Positions 51,257-60,675 of a stretch of 64,000 bases of DNA are shown here, in pieces. The notes beneath the pieces are model-generated. The model worked only from the letters and a program-made list of their open reading frames with translations. It made no database searches and was not told the origin of the DNA. The translations under genes and the position numbers were made by a program. This DNA comes from Methylophilus sp. 13 (GTDB taxonomy: Bacteria; Pseudomonadota; Gammaproteobacteria; Burkholderiales; Methylophilaceae): the NCBI RefSeq assembly GCF_015354335.1, contig NZ_JADKYR010000007.1, forward strand, positions 31,836 to 95,835, in the 5' to 3' direction. The first letter of the stretch is position 1; the number at the start of each line of letters is the position of its first letter.

Positions 51257-54200
51257 ATGAAAGCAGCATCCTTAAACCATATCTACCGTCTTGTGTGGAG
51301 TCGGCTTCAGCAAGCTTGGGTTGCCGTTGCGGAGACCGCGCGCGCGCAAGGTAAGTCCAGTGTCAGTGGAAAAATGCCTGAACCGGCTTCTGGCTATGTA
51401 GGCAAGCGACATATTGGTGCTATCACCTCTTCTGCCAAGCGTGGCATGCTTGTCGCCAGTGCATTTGCTGCGGTCCTCGCTCCATTGACTTCTTTTGCTG
51501 ATACCAATGTGGTTGCCGGGGTGGTTGCGGGTGATCTTACGGTCAAAGATTTGAGCAGCACACATACCCAATATACCCATACTGCAAACGTCAATATTGT
51601 TGATTTTTACAAATTTGGTGTAGAGAAAGGCCATCAGCTTGATGTTGTGATGCCTGATGCTGGTCGCGCGCTTTATCGCGTGATTGGTGATAGTCGTTCA
51701 GAAATCATGGGAACGCTCAATTCTAATGGCAGCCTTTTCTTGATTAACCAAAACGGCGTTTTGTTTGGTAATGGTTCCGAGGTTAACGTTGGCAACATCG
51801 TTGCCTCCAGCTTGAATATCACTAATGATAATTTCCTTAAGGGTAATTATAGTTTTGCCGCGGGTGCCATGGTTGGTAACGTTGAAAACTATGGCGTTAT
51901 CAAAGCCAAAAATGAAGGCTACATTGTTCTCTTAGGTAAAACCGTTGATAACAGTGGCACCTTGGTAGCGAGCAATGGCAGTGTTGTATTGGGCTCTGCC
52001 CAACAAGCGACACTGGACTTTTTTGGCAATGGACTGGTTAAAACCAAATTGTCTGGTGGTGCACTCGAGGCCACCATTAAGAACAGTGGTTCCATTTATG
52101 CCGATGGCGGCTTTGTACAAATGGCTACCAATGCCCGTGCTTCTGCAATCAACATCTCCGGGATTGTTGAAGCTAACCAATTGGTCGAACGTAATGGCGT
52201 CATCCGTCTGGAGGGTGGCGATAATGCCAAGGTTCAAGTCTCAGGTCAGCTGATTGCGAAAGGTCTGAACACTACTGGCGGCAGCATTGAGGTCACAGGT
52301 GAGCAAGTGGCTTTGATGAACGGCGCTTTGCTTGATGCTTCTGGCGATAAAGGCGGTGGCAAAGTATTGATCGGTGGTGATTATCAAGGTAAAAATGACG
52401 CGGTTTACAACGCTAGAACCACTTATGTAGCCAGCGGTGCAACGATCAAAGCGGATGCCATTCAAGAAGGCAATGGCGGCAAAGTGGTGGTCTGGGCAGA
52501 TGATTTAACCCGTTACTATGGCGAGATTTCTGCTCAAGGCGGCGCCAAGAGTGGAAACGGTGGGTTTGTTGAGGTCTCTGGTAAGCAGCACTTGGCCATG
52601 CTCGGTGATGTCAATGTTGGTGCAGCCAATGGCATAGGCGGTAGTATTTTGTTTGATCCAGAGAATATTACTTTGGATAATACGGCGCCTACACCGTTGA
52701 CGGATCAAGCAACAGGGACGCCTGATGTGGCCTTTGCCGATAATTCTGGTGTAAATACCGTAATCAATATATCGAATGTTCAGGGATTTACCGAGTTATT
52801 TTTACAAGCTAACAATGACATTACAGTCAAAAGTCCGGTTTCAATGAACTTGCCTAATGGCAGTATCCGAATGGAAGCAAATAACAATATTAATGTAAAT
52901 GCAAATATTCAATCAGGGCCAATTGGCTCGATTAGTTTGATAGCAGATAAAGATGGTAAAAATGGCGGCGATATCAATATCAACGCAAATATCACGAGTG
53001 GGAGTGAAGGGATATTCCTTTCCGCCGCGAACATAACGCAGACCACAGGGAATATCAACACGACAGGCAATATATTCAATGGTATTGCTGGGAGTGTAAA
53101 AATGGAGGCTAAAGGAGGGGACATAAACCTTGGCAATGCCAATATTAATGCTGCTGGTGTAGCAGTTGGTCCTGGTACTGGTGCCAATGGTGGCAATGTA
53201 GAGATTAAGGCCAACAGTCTGACCATGACGGGTAATATCAATACGAGTGGGTCAGTTTCTAATCAGACATTAGGCAGTGGTGGACAAGGTGGAGTGGTTA
53301 CTATCAATACAGTAAATAATATTACTGTTGGCAGTATTACTACCAGTGCTGGAGATGCTGGCTCAACATCGGCGAGTTCAACGCTATCTGGAGATGTAAC
53401 CTTGGCTAGCTCAGCAGGCAACATAACTACGGGCAATGTTAACGCCAATGGTGGAATTAATAATCTCGGTGCTAAAGTCACCATGAATGCAGCAGGAGAA
53501 ATTAAAACGGGTGATATCAATACCAGTGCTGGTGTGGGGCGAAGTGATACTGATGGTAAGAGCGCGAGGGATATAAATATTACCGCGGGCACTAGCCTCA
53601 CAGTTGGAAAGGTAACTGCATCTGGTGCAGACGGTAATGGTACGAATAAGTCTGGTGGCGTTGCGGGTGCCGTTAATTTGGTAGCAACCACTGGCGATGT
53701 CACTTTTGGTGGTATCACCAATAATGCGGGTGCTAAAACTGGTACTGGTGTGAATGGTAACTCTGCAAATATTTTTGTCCGTGCTGGTAAAGATATCATT
53801 CAAAAAGGGAACATTGTTACTACAAGCAATTCCGCTGACGCAGTAACTATGGTCGCTGCTGTAGGATACAAAAATACAAATAACTTTGACATTTCAACTG
53901 GTTCTAATGGGCGTTGGTTGATTTACTCCCAATCACCGGATGTTGGTCAACGTGGCTCAAAAATTCTGAATGGATACGACTTTAAACAATACGGTACCCG
54001 CTATGATGCCGTAAAAAGTGGCTCGCAGCAGATAAATGCCGCAGCCAAAGGCAATGGGTTGATTTATTCTGAAACAATTGTAATTGATCCAAAAGTAAGT
54101 GGGACTGCAACCAAGGTTTATGACACGACTACGGATGCAAGCATCGCTGGTCTGGACTTGGTGAAAGAAGGGCGTGATAACGATGTGATTAATTACAGTA

Positions 54201-54922
54201 AATTGGTTTCGGCGACTTATGACAACAAAAATGTAGGTGATAACAAAGTTGTAACCACGAATCCTGTCTCTATTGTAAGTGTCACTAACACAGGGTTTCG
54301 GAATGGTGCGAGTGTCGTGCGGCAAGTATATGGTTATACATTAACTAATAATCAGACTTCAGTAGCTGCGACTGGTGCTGTAGGCAAAGTTACGCCTGCT
54401 ACAGTCTCCACGGTGGCAGGTATCACAGCCAATGACAAAGTCTTTGATGGTAATACACTCGCTACGCTCAATACGGGTGCTGCCATATTTAATGGACGGT
54501 TGGGTAATGATCAGCTGACAGTGGCGACAGCTGATGGGCAGTTTATTGATAGTGGCGTAGGTGCTGGTAAAACTGTTAATATCAGTGGCATAACCTTAGG
54601 TGGTGTAGATGCAGGTAACTATACACTGGTTAATAATACCGCAACGACTACAGCTAGTATTTTGGCTGTTCCAACGCCCCCTACGACCCCAACGACTACA
54701 ACGTTGAATATCTCACCACGTGACAACGCTGGTTTAGGTGGCCTAGTCGGAACTAACCCTGCTTTGAATACGATGACCATCGTTTCACTGAACCCTGCTG
54801 CGGGGGATGATGAAGATCCGGATGCAGTGGCTTGTCCAGTGAATGAAGATCATCTGGGTAGTACGCCTATCCTTAGTTCTGGCGTTAAATTGCCGGATGG
54901 TGTGAACTCGAATTGTATTTAA
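51257..54922 (+). CDS. TpsA filamentous-haemagglutinin-type adhesin (secreted beta-helix protein)
   Basis: 1221 residues; an AAGGAG site precedes the ATG. The N-terminus is an extended signal peptide (ESPR) with NHIYRLVWSRLQQAWVAVAE, then a hydrophobic core at about 63-80 and cleavage near 81. The TPS secretion domain (about 82-340) has LINQNGVLFGNGSEVNVGN (NPNG-type block). A long Asn/Gly/Ile repeat region (about 420-900) fits a right-handed beta helix. Two YDG-type domains (KVYDTTTDASIAG at about 950 and KVFDGNTLATL at about 1060) and a Pro/Thr linker follow. The only cysteines are Cys1193 and Cys1220, near the C-terminus, as in HMW1-type adhesins that stay anchored to their TpsB. Ligand unknown. 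Confidence 0.88.
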   Translation: MKAASLNHIYRLVWSRLQQAWVAVAETARAQGKSSVSGKMPEPASGYVGKRHIGAITSSAKRGMLVASAFAAVLAPLTSFADTNVVAGVVAGDLTVKDLSSTHTQYTHTANVNIVDFYKFGVEKGHQLDVVMPDAGRALYRVIGDSRSEIMGTLNSNGSLFLINQNGVLFGNGSEVNVGNIVASSLNITNDNFLKGNYSFAAGAMVGNVENYGVIKAKNEGYIVLLGKTVDNSGTLVASNGSVVLGSAQQATLDFFGNGLVKTKLSGGALEATIKNSGSIYADGGFVQMATNARASAINISGIVEANQLVERNGVIRLEGGDNAKVQVSGQLIAKGLNTTGGSIEVTGEQVALMNGALLDASGDKGGGKVLIGGDYQGKNDAVYNARTTYVASGATIKADAIQEGNGGKVVVWADDLTRYYGEISAQGGAKSGNGGFVEVSGKQHLAMLGDVNVGAANGIGGSILFDPENITLDNTAPTPLTDQATGTPDVAFADNSGVNTVINISNVQGFTELFLQANNDITVKSPVSMNLPNGSIRMEANNNINVNANIQSGPIGSISLIADKDGKNGGDININANITSGSEGIFLSAANITQTTGNINTTGNIFNGIAGSVKMEAKGGDINLGNANINAAGVAVGPGTGANGGNVEIKANSLTMTGNINTSGSVSNQTLGSGGQGGVVTINTVNNITVGSITTSAGDAGSTSASSTLSGDVTLASSAGNITTGNVNANGGINNLGAKVTMNAAGEIKTGDINTSAGVGRSDTDGKSARDINITAGTSLTVGKVTASGADGNGTNKSGGVAGAVNLVATTGDVTFGGITNNAGAKTGTGVNGNSANIFVRAGKDIIQKGNIVTTSNSADAVTMVAAVGYKNTNNFDISTGSNGRWLIYSQSPDVGQRGSKILNGYDFKQYGTRYDAVKSGSQQINAAAKGNGLIYSETIVIDPKVSGTATKVYDTTTDASIAGLDLVKEGRDNDVINYSKLVSATYDNKNVGDNKVVTTNPVSIVSVTNTGFRNGASVVRQVYGYTLTNNQTSVAATGAVGKVTPATVSTVAGITANDKVFDGNTLATLNTGAAIFNGRLGNDQLTVATADGQFIDSGVGAGKTVNISGITLGGVDAGNYTLVNNTATTTASILAVPTPPTTPTTTTLNISPRDNAGLGGLVGTNPALNTMTIVSLNPAAGDDEDPDAVACPVNEDHLGSTPILSSGVKLPDGVNSNCI

Positions 54923-54935
54923 TGTGTTGAGTGTT

Positions 54936-54969
54936 AATAAAGCCGGGCAATTGTCCGGCTTTATTTTTA
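54936..54969 (+). terminator. Intrinsic terminator after tpsA
   Basis: AATAAAGCCGG, inner CAATTG, CCGGCTTTATT and further Ts. Confidence 0.9.
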
Positions 54970-55026
54970 TGCTGAATAATGTTTTGTATTCATGCTAACA
55001 CCAAGTAAAATAGAGCCCGTTCATCT

Positions 55027-55100
55027 GCGGCTGTAGTTCAATGGTAGAACGCCAGCTTCCCAAGCTTGATACGCGGGTTCGATTCCCGTCAGCCGCTCCA
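55027..55100 (+). tRNA. tRNA-Gly, anticodon CCC
   Basis: 74 nt including an encoded CCA. The acceptor stem GCGGCTG/CAGCCGC, D-arm with AATGGT, anticodon loop TTCCCAA (anticodon CCC, reads GGG), and T-arm with GGTTCGATTCC are all present. The sequence is close to E. coli glyU. It ends 11 nt before thiD. Confidence 0.96.
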
Positions 55101-55111
55101 AAGGATTTTTC

Positions 55112-55969
55112 ATGGCAAATACCCCTCCCACCGTTTTAACGTTTGCGGCCACAGATCCCAGCAGTGGTGCAGGTGTGCAGGCCGATATTCTGGCGCTCTC
55201 CAGCATCGGGTGCTACCCGTTGTCAGTGATTACTGGCATTACCGCGCAAGATACGGTGGGGGTAGAGAGCGTGATGCCGCTGGATGCAGACCTGATCAAT
55301 GATCAGGCACGCACCATTCTGGAAGATGTCTCCGTCAGCGCGTTTAAATTGGGTTTGCTGGGGAGCGTTGAAAATGTGGCAGTGATTGCCGAGATAGTGG
55401 CTGATTACCCGGATGTGCCGCTTATCATCGATCCGATTCTTGCATCCGGCCGCGGCGATGAGTTGTCGAATGAAGAAATGCAGGCCGCGATGTGCGAGCT
55501 CTTGTTCCCGCAAGCCACTCTGATTACGCCTAATAGCCTGGAGGCGCGTCGCCTGGCCTATTACGATGAAAGCGACGAGGTGAAGCATAGCTCGCTTGAA
55601 GAATGTGCGCTACGCCTGCTGGGCATGGGGGCTGAATATGTGATGATCACGGGCACGCACGAGCGTTCAAATGACGTCGTTAACAGTTTGTATGGTTTAC
55701 AAAATGGGGCGCCTGGCCTGATCAAGGATTATCACTGGGAGCGTTTGCCTGGCAGTTATCATGGCTCTGGCTGCACGCTCACCAGTGCCATCACCGCATG
55801 TTTGGCACATGGCTTGAGTATGGAAGAAGCCGTGCATGAAGCACAGGAATTCACCTGGCAAACCCTGCGTCACGCTTTTAGGCCGGGCATGGGGCAGTTT
55901 ATTCCCGACCGTTTCTTCTGGGCACGTGAGTCCGAGGTACAGGAAAAGGCGAGTGAGCTTCAGCATTAA
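55112..55969 (+). CDS. thiD: Hydroxymethylpyrimidine/phosphomethylpyrimidine kinase
   Basis: 285 residues, a ribokinase-fold kinase. The substrate-binding start AATDPSSGAGVQADI (GxDPSGGAG-type), the K-L-G-L-L-G block, DPILASGRG and the anion hole GSGCTLTSAI are present. It phosphorylates HMP and HMP-P for thiamine synthesis. Its end overlaps thiE by 17 nt. No TPP riboswitch lies upstream, because the tRNA ends 11 nt before the start. Confidence 0.93.
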   Translation: MANTPPTVLTFAATDPSSGAGVQADILALSSIGCYPLSVITGITAQDTVGVESVMPLDADLINDQARTILEDVSVSAFKLGLLGSVENVAVIAEIVADYPDVPLIIDPILASGRGDELSNEEMQAAMCELLFPQATLITPNSLEARRLAYYDESDEVKHSSLEECALRLLGMGAEYVMITGTHERSNDVVNSLYGLQNGAPGLIKDYHWERLPGSYHGSGCTLTSAITACLAHGLSMEEAVHEAQEFTWQTLRHAFRPGMGQFIPDRFFWARESEVQEKASELQH

Positions 55970-56579
55970 AGGTTTGTATCTGGTCACGCCAGATTGTGAT
56001 GACACTGCACTGTTGTGCGAACAGGTGATGCAGGCCTTGCGTGGAGGCGTTGCCATTGTGCAATACCGTCATAAAACGGCCACCGAGGCCTTGCGTCTGG
56101 AGCAAGCGGCAGCCTTGTTGGCATTATGCCGTGGCGCGCAGATTCCCTTTTTGATTAATGACCATGTTGATCTGGCCGCTCATCTGGATGCAGATGGCGT
56201 GCATGTGGGTCAGCATGACCGTGCCATCACGCAGGCACGCGCCCTGCTTGGTAAACAAAAAATCATTGGCGCTTCTTGCTATAACCAGTTTTCGCTGGCG
56301 GAACACGCGCAAACTGCGGGGGCGGATTACGTGGCTTTTGGCGCCTGTTATCCTTCTTCTACCAAGCCGAATGCGCCGCGTGCCGAGACTGCGTTGTTTG
56401 CGCAAGGCAGGCAACAGTTGTCTGTGCCGGTGGTTGGCATTGGGGGGATAACGTTGGAGAATGCCCGTCCATTGATCACGGCTGGCGCGGATGCACTGGC
56501 CGTGATTAGCGATATTTTCCAGGCGGACGATATCACTGCCCACTGCCGGGCATATCAGTCTTTATTTGCGTCAAATTGA
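55953..56579 (+). CDS. thiE: Thiamine-phosphate synthase
   Basis: 208 residues from a GTG at 55953, chosen for the AGGAAAAGG ribosome site within the thiD end; longer frames start out of context inside thiD. The TIM-barrel markers are QYRHK, FLINDHVDLAAHLDADGVHVGQ (shown as FLINDH and DGVHVGQ), GASCYN and VGIGGIT. It joins HMP-PP and thiazole phosphate into thiamine phosphate. Translation is coupled to thiD. Confidence 0.93.
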   Translation: MSFSIKGLYLVTPDCDDTALLCEQVMQALRGGVAIVQYRHKTATEALRLEQAAALLALCRGAQIPFLINDHVDLAAHLDADGVHVGQHDRAITQARALLGKQKIIGASCYNQFSLAEHAQTAGADYVAFGACYPSSTKPNAPRAETALFAQGRQQLSVPVVGIGGITLENARPLITAGADALAVISDIFQADDITAHCRAYQSLFASN

Positions 56580-56649
56580 ATCACATCACTACCGTTTTGC
56601 CAGACGTTGTTTGGTAAAATGCATGCGTTAATCTGTTCTGGTAAATTCT

Positions 56650-58020
56650 ATGCATATTCACATCCTTGGCATTTGTGGCACGTTTATGGGCGGCATCGCC
56701 GTGCTGGCCAAGGCGGCCGGGCATCGGGTCACTGGCTGTGATGCCAATGTGTACCCGCCTATGAGCACCCAACTCGAGGCTCAGGGCATTGAGTTGATCC
56801 AGGGCTTTGATCCCTCGCAAACGGGCTTGCAGCCTGATATTTACGTGATTGGCAACGTGGTGACGCGCGGCAATCCGCTGATGGAGGAAATCCTCAATCA
56901 GGGATTGCCTTATATTTCTGGACCACAGTGGCTGGCAGAGAATGTGCTGCAAGGTAAATGGGTACTGGCCGTGGCCGGGACACACGGCAAAACCACCACG
57001 TCTTCGATGCTGACCTGGGTGCTGGAGTACGCCGGGTTGGCGCCGGGCTTTTTGATTGGCGGCGTGCCTGAAAACTTTGGTGTTTCTGCGCGGTTGCCAC
57101 AAACACCCAGGCAAGATCCGCAATCGGTCTCCCCTTTCTTTGTGATTGAGGCCGATGAATATGACACCGCTTTCTTCGACAAGCGCTCAAAGTTCGTGCA
57201 TTACCGTCCGCGTACAGCCGTACTGAATAATCTGGAATTCGATCATGCAGATATCTTTGACGACCTTGCCGCTATTGAAAAGCAGTTCCATCACCTGGTG
57301 CGCACCGTGCCTCAGCAAGGTCTTGTGGTTGCGAACCAACAAGAAAGCCTGGACCGGGTACTTGCACGCGGGTGTTGGAGTGCTGTGGAGCGCATAGACA
57401 GCGCGAGTGGCTGGCAAGTGCAACATGTGGACGCCCAAGGTCGTTTTGATGTGTTTTTTAACGGTGAGCGCCAGGGCAATGTGAGCTGGAATCTGCTCGG
57501 CGAACATAACCGTAATAATGCGCTGGCTGTGATTGCCGCCGCCCGCCATGTCGGTGTTGCACCTTGCATAGCGATTGAGGCCTTGAGCGAATTCAAAAAC
57601 GTCAAACGCCGCATGGAAGTCAAAGGCGTGGTTAACGATATCACGGTGTATGACGATTTTGCCCACCATCCTACCGCGATTGCCACCACGGTTGCAGGCT
57701 TGCGTGCCAAAGTGGGCGCAGCTCGCATTCTGGCCGTCCTCGAGCCACGCTCTAACACCATGAAACTAGGTGTAATGAAAGAGGCCCTGCCCGATAGCCT
57801 GCGCGATGCCGATGCCGTATTTTGCTACGCCAGCAACCTGGGCTGGGATGCTGCAGCGGCGCTGGCGCCGATTCAGCACAAAGCCCAAACCTTTGATGAC
57901 CTGACACAGTTAGTGGCCGCTGTCAGCGCCATGGCCAAACCTGGCGACCATGTGCTGGTGATGAGCAATGGCGGGTTCGGCGGCGTGCACCAGAAATTAT
58001 TGCAGGCTTTGCAGGGATAA
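56650..58020 (+). CDS. mpl: UDP-N-acetylmuramate:L-alanyl-gamma-D-glutamyl-meso-diaminopimelate ligase
   Basis: 456 residues, a Mur-ligase fold. It begins MHIHILGICGTFMGGIAVLA, the Mpl-type start. The ATP-binding GTHGKTT is at 110-116, and EADEYDTAFFDKRSKFVHY (19 residues) is the Mpl signature. It recycles murein tripeptide back into cell-wall precursors. This is diagnostic of Gram-negative bacteria with DAP-type peptidoglycan. Confidence 0.95.
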   Translation: MHIHILGICGTFMGGIAVLAKAAGHRVTGCDANVYPPMSTQLEAQGIELIQGFDPSQTGLQPDIYVIGNVVTRGNPLMEEILNQGLPYISGPQWLAENVLQGKWVLAVAGTHGKTTTSSMLTWVLEYAGLAPGFLIGGVPENFGVSARLPQTPRQDPQSVSPFFVIEADEYDTAFFDKRSKFVHYRPRTAVLNNLEFDHADIFDDLAAIEKQFHHLVRTVPQQGLVVANQQESLDRVLARGCWSAVERIDSASGWQVQHVDAQGRFDVFFNGERQGNVSWNLLGEHNRNNALAVIAAARHVGVAPCIAIEALSEFKNVKRRMEVKGVVNDITVYDDFAHHPTAIATTVAGLRAKVGAARILAVLEPRSNTMKLGVMKEALPDSLRDADAVFCYASNLGWDAAAALAPIQHKAQTFDDLTQLVAAVSAMAKPGDHVLVMSNGGFGGVHQKLLQALQG

Positions 58021-58035
58021 ACAGGCAGACGCCGC

Positions 58036-58989
58036 ATGGGCCTCGTGAAAGGTTTCAGCAAACAGTCACCACTGGTATGGGCCTTGTGGGCTTCTTTACT
58101 GGTGCACGCCGTATTGCTGACGCTCCATTTTCAGCCCGAACTCAAGGCGTTTAAAGACCAGATTCCCTCCTTGCAGGTGATGCTGGTCAACAGTAAAACC
58201 CGCAGTGCGCCAGAAAAAGCTGATGCGCTGGCACAAGCCAACCTCGATCGCGGCGGCAATACCGATGAAAAGCGGCAGATGAAAAGTCCGCTGCCCAGCG
58301 TGCAGCAATTACAAGCAGCCTTGCCCGCTACGCCACAGGCAAACACCGCCTCAGCAACGCCTGCTGCGGCCCCGCAAGAGTCTGAGCTGGTTCGAGAAAA
58401 GCAGCGGGTGACCCAACTGGAGCAAGAAGCACAGGCACTACTGACGCAACTAAAAGCCAGTACATCGGTCACTAGTCTGCAGGCGCCGTCCACATTGCCG
58501 CATCCATCCAGCAAAGAGCAAACGCCGGCAAAATTGCTGCCAGAGCAATCACAGCCGCAACTGGCTGCCATGCAAGAAATGGCCAAGCTGGAAGCATTGA
58601 TTGCCAAGCAGCAGGAGGCCTATGAGAACCGGCCCAAGCGACAGTTTATCGGTGCCCGCACACGCGAATATCGCTTTGCGAATTATGTGGAGCAATGGCG
58701 GCAAAAAATTGAGCGTGTGGGAAACCTGAATTATCCGCAGGCGGCTCGAACACAAAAGTTATATGGTCAATTGCAGATGACGGTGTCGATCAAGGCCGAT
58801 GGGTCGATAGAAGGTATTCGTATTCATCGCAGCTCCGGGCACAGGTTGCTCGATGAGTCCGCACGGCGCATTGTGCAATTGGCCGCGCCCTTTCCGGTAT
58901 TCACCGAAGATATTCGTCAGGATACCGATGTGCTGAGTATTACCCGTACCTGGAACTTTACCAGGGATGACCAACTTTCGACTGAGTAA
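58036..58989 (+). CDS. TonB-family energy-transducer-like protein
   Basis: 317 residues. One N-terminal membrane helix (about 13-32) is followed by a long Ala/Gln/Pro-rich periplasmic region (about 60-195) and a C-terminal TonB-like domain (about 215-310) with YPQAARTQKLYGQLQMTVSI, the YP..A usual start of TonB C-domains. It lies 15 nt after mpl. No exbB or exbD is adjacent, so its energy source or partners are encoded elsewhere. It may not serve an iron receptor at all. Confidence 0.8.
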   Translation: MGLVKGFSKQSPLVWALWASLLVHAVLLTLHFQPELKAFKDQIPSLQVMLVNSKTRSAPEKADALAQANLDRGGNTDEKRQMKSPLPSVQQLQAALPATPQANTASATPAAAPQESELVREKQRVTQLEQEAQALLTQLKASTSVTSLQAPSTLPHPSSKEQTPAKLLPEQSQPQLAAMQEMAKLEALIAKQQEAYENRPKRQFIGARTREYRFANYVEQWRQKIERVGNLNYPQAARTQKLYGQLQMTVSIKADGSIEGIRIHRSSGHRLLDESARRIVQLAAPFPVFTEDIRQDTDVLSITRTWNFTRDDQLSTE

Positions 58990-59020
58990 TGTGCAGTCCC
59001 TATTTACTGAGGCAATTTAG

Positions 59021-59335
59021 ATGACTCCAAGCCACTTTCAATACCATGTCTTTTTCTGCCTGAACCAGCGTGAAAACGGTGAAGACTGTTGTATGAACAA
59101 AGGTGCCGAAGCGGCTTTTGATTACATGAAAAAGCAGGTCAAACAGCAAGGCTTGGCTGGGGCTGGCAAAGTGCGGATTAACCGTGCCGGTTGCCTGGAC
59201 CGTTGTGGCGTTGGCCCGGTCATGGTCGTCTATCCAGATGCGGTCTGGTATACCTTTGTCGATGAAAGCGATATTGACGACATCATCGAAAGTCATCTGC
59301 AGCAAGGCAAGGTTGTGGAGCGCCTGGTGGTCTAA
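59021..59335 (+). CDS. Thioredoxin-like [2Fe-2S] ferredoxin-domain protein
   Basis: 104 residues. Cysteines at 13, 23, 24, 58 and 62 give the C-X10-C ... C-X3-C spacing of thioredoxin-like [2Fe-2S] ferredoxins (HVFFCLNQRENGEDCC, then NRAGCLDRCGVGP). It is soluble and cytoplasmic. The partner is unknown. It sits 31 nt after the TonB-like gene and only 12 nt before the GT51 gene; this cluster with mpl may be an operon. Confidence 0.85.
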   Translation: MTPSHFQYHVFFCLNQRENGEDCCMNKGAEAAFDYMKKQVKQQGLAGAGKVRINRAGCLDRCGVGPVMVVYPDAVWYTFVDESDIDDIIESHLQQGKVVERLVV

Positions 59336-59347
59336 GCATTGCTCAAC

Positions 59348-60631
59348 ATGGTCAGACTCTGGTGCAAACGCCTGTTACTCACGCTCTTGGCAGCTGTCCT
59401 GCTGACAACGCTCGCCGTCACTGCCTGGATTTGGCAGCCCTATGATAAAACTGCCTGGCGAATAAAGCTGCCGATAGGCAGTGGCGTTCAGGTCCGTGTG
59501 TTGCCGCTGTTCATGCTGGCGACCTCGCCAGTTGGCCGCTGGTGGCTGGACCACAAGGCATTTAGCCTGCACCATGGCCAGATCCGCTTGTATGATGCAG
59601 ACGGCTTGCGTGTCCACTGCCAGCAATGCTGGTTAATCGCTAAATCGGTGAGTGATAAGCCCCTGATGCTGGAAAGTGTCGAGTTATGGCTAAAGCTGAA
59701 TGGCCAGCAACTTCACGGACACCTGGTTGCACAGTCCTCAGCGCTCCCCAATGCTCCTTCCGCAGTGCCCCCGCCCGCCTTCAAAATTAACTTTGAAGGC
59801 AAAGTCACCATGCACGCCTTAAAGCTTAACTGGACGCTGCCTGCTACCCCCTTAGCGAGCTTGCTGGCACCTTTGGCCAGTCATTCCTCCAGCATCTCGC
59901 AGGCGCATGTCTCAGGCATTCTTAGCGCCAGCGGCACCCTGCGCTGGCCCAAGCAGAGCTGGAGTGCACAACCTCAGCTTGAACAGCTGCAAGTCACAGG
60001 GCTTGATCTCAGCAAGGTCACAGCGTCGACGGTGCAGTATGATTGCCCCTTGCTTGATGAGCAAAAACATCCTGAAAAAGTCCACTGGCTCAGTTATGAA
60101 AACATGGGGCATTGGCTGCCGATGGCGGTGATCATCGCCGAGGATGCCGAGTTCAGGCACCATCCCGGCTATGTGCTCACGCAAATGCGGCAGCTATTAG
60201 GCAAAGAAAGCACGGATAAAGCGGTAGGCGGCAGCACCATCACCCAGCAGGTCGTGAAATACATGTTCACCAATGGTGAACGGACCTGGAAGCGTAAAAT
60301 TGAAGAATTGCTCTACGCGGTGCAGCTCGAACACACTTTAAATAAAACACAAATTCTTAATTTGTATCTGAATACGGTGGATTGGGGCCCGGGGCTGTGT
60401 GGTGCACACGCAGCGGCCAACTATTATTTTGGCCTGGAGCCTGCCAAGATGAATCCGATTCAGGCCGCCTGGCTGGCGGGCATCATCCGCAACCCGCACC
60501 GTGCCTGGAAACAACAGTTTATTGCCAGAAACCCCGTATTGTCGCGTGCTGAAAGTATTTTGCACTATATGCCGGAAAGTGCCCGCAAACAGCCTGGCAC
60601 CCTGAATTTTCGTCCGCTGCCAGTCAAATAA
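59348..60631 (+). CDS. Peptidoglycan glycosyltransferase (GT51) with an extended N-terminal region
   Basis: 427 residues from the ATG at 59348 (a TTG lies 9 nt earlier). A membrane anchor (about 8-28) is followed by a roughly 220-residue periplasmic region of unknown type, and only then by the GT51 domain (about 250-420). The catalytic motif [10 protein letters not shown] has Glu265, and GGSTITQQ (294-301), RKIEELLYA and [11 protein letters not shown] are also present. No transpeptidase domain follows, so it polymerises glycan only, like MtgA, which is about 240 residues long. The extension is the unusual part. Confidence 0.88.
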   Translation: MVRLWCKRLLLTLLAAVLLTTLAVTAWIWQPYDKTAWRIKLPIGSGVQVRVLPLFMLATSPVGRWWLDHKAFSLHHGQIRLYDADGLRVHCQQCWLIAKSVSDKPLMLESVELWLKLNGQQLHGHLVAQSSALPNAPSAVPPPAFKINFEGKVTMHALKLNWTLPATPLASLLAPLASHSSSISQAHVSGILSASGTLRWPKQSWSAQPQLEQLQVTGLDLSKVTASTVQYDCPLLDEQKHPEKVHWLSYENMGHWLPMAVIIAEDAEFRHHPGYVLTQMRQLLGKESTDKAVGGSTITQQVVKYMFTNGERTWKRKIEELLYAVQLEHTLNKTQILNLYLNTVDWGPGLCGAHAAANYYFGLEPAKMNPIQAAWLAGIIRNPHRAWKQQFIARNPVLSRAESILHYMPESARKQPGTLNFRPLPVK

Positions 60632-60675
60632 ATTACAATAGCGTCTTATTCATTTTCTATGGTGAGACGACTACT

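Noticed and set aside
53263..53799. Long minus-strand ORF (178 residues) opposite the tpsA repeat region
   Set aside because: Its Pro/Leu/Ala/Val-rich low-complexity translation is what the Asn/Gly/Thr repeats of tpsA give on the other strand; no start context or known domain.
51600..54300. CRISPR array or tandem-repeat locus in the repetitive stretch
   Set aside because: The similarity is at protein level (beta-helix turns of TpsA); there are no uniform DNA repeats with spacers.
54970..55112. TPP riboswitch upstream of thiD
   Set aside because: The space before thiD is filled by tRNA-Gly and 11 nt; no thi-box pattern is seen.
59339..59347. TTG start for the GT51 gene
   Set aside because: An ATG three codons later gives a normal signal-anchor start; the TTG has no better ribosome site.
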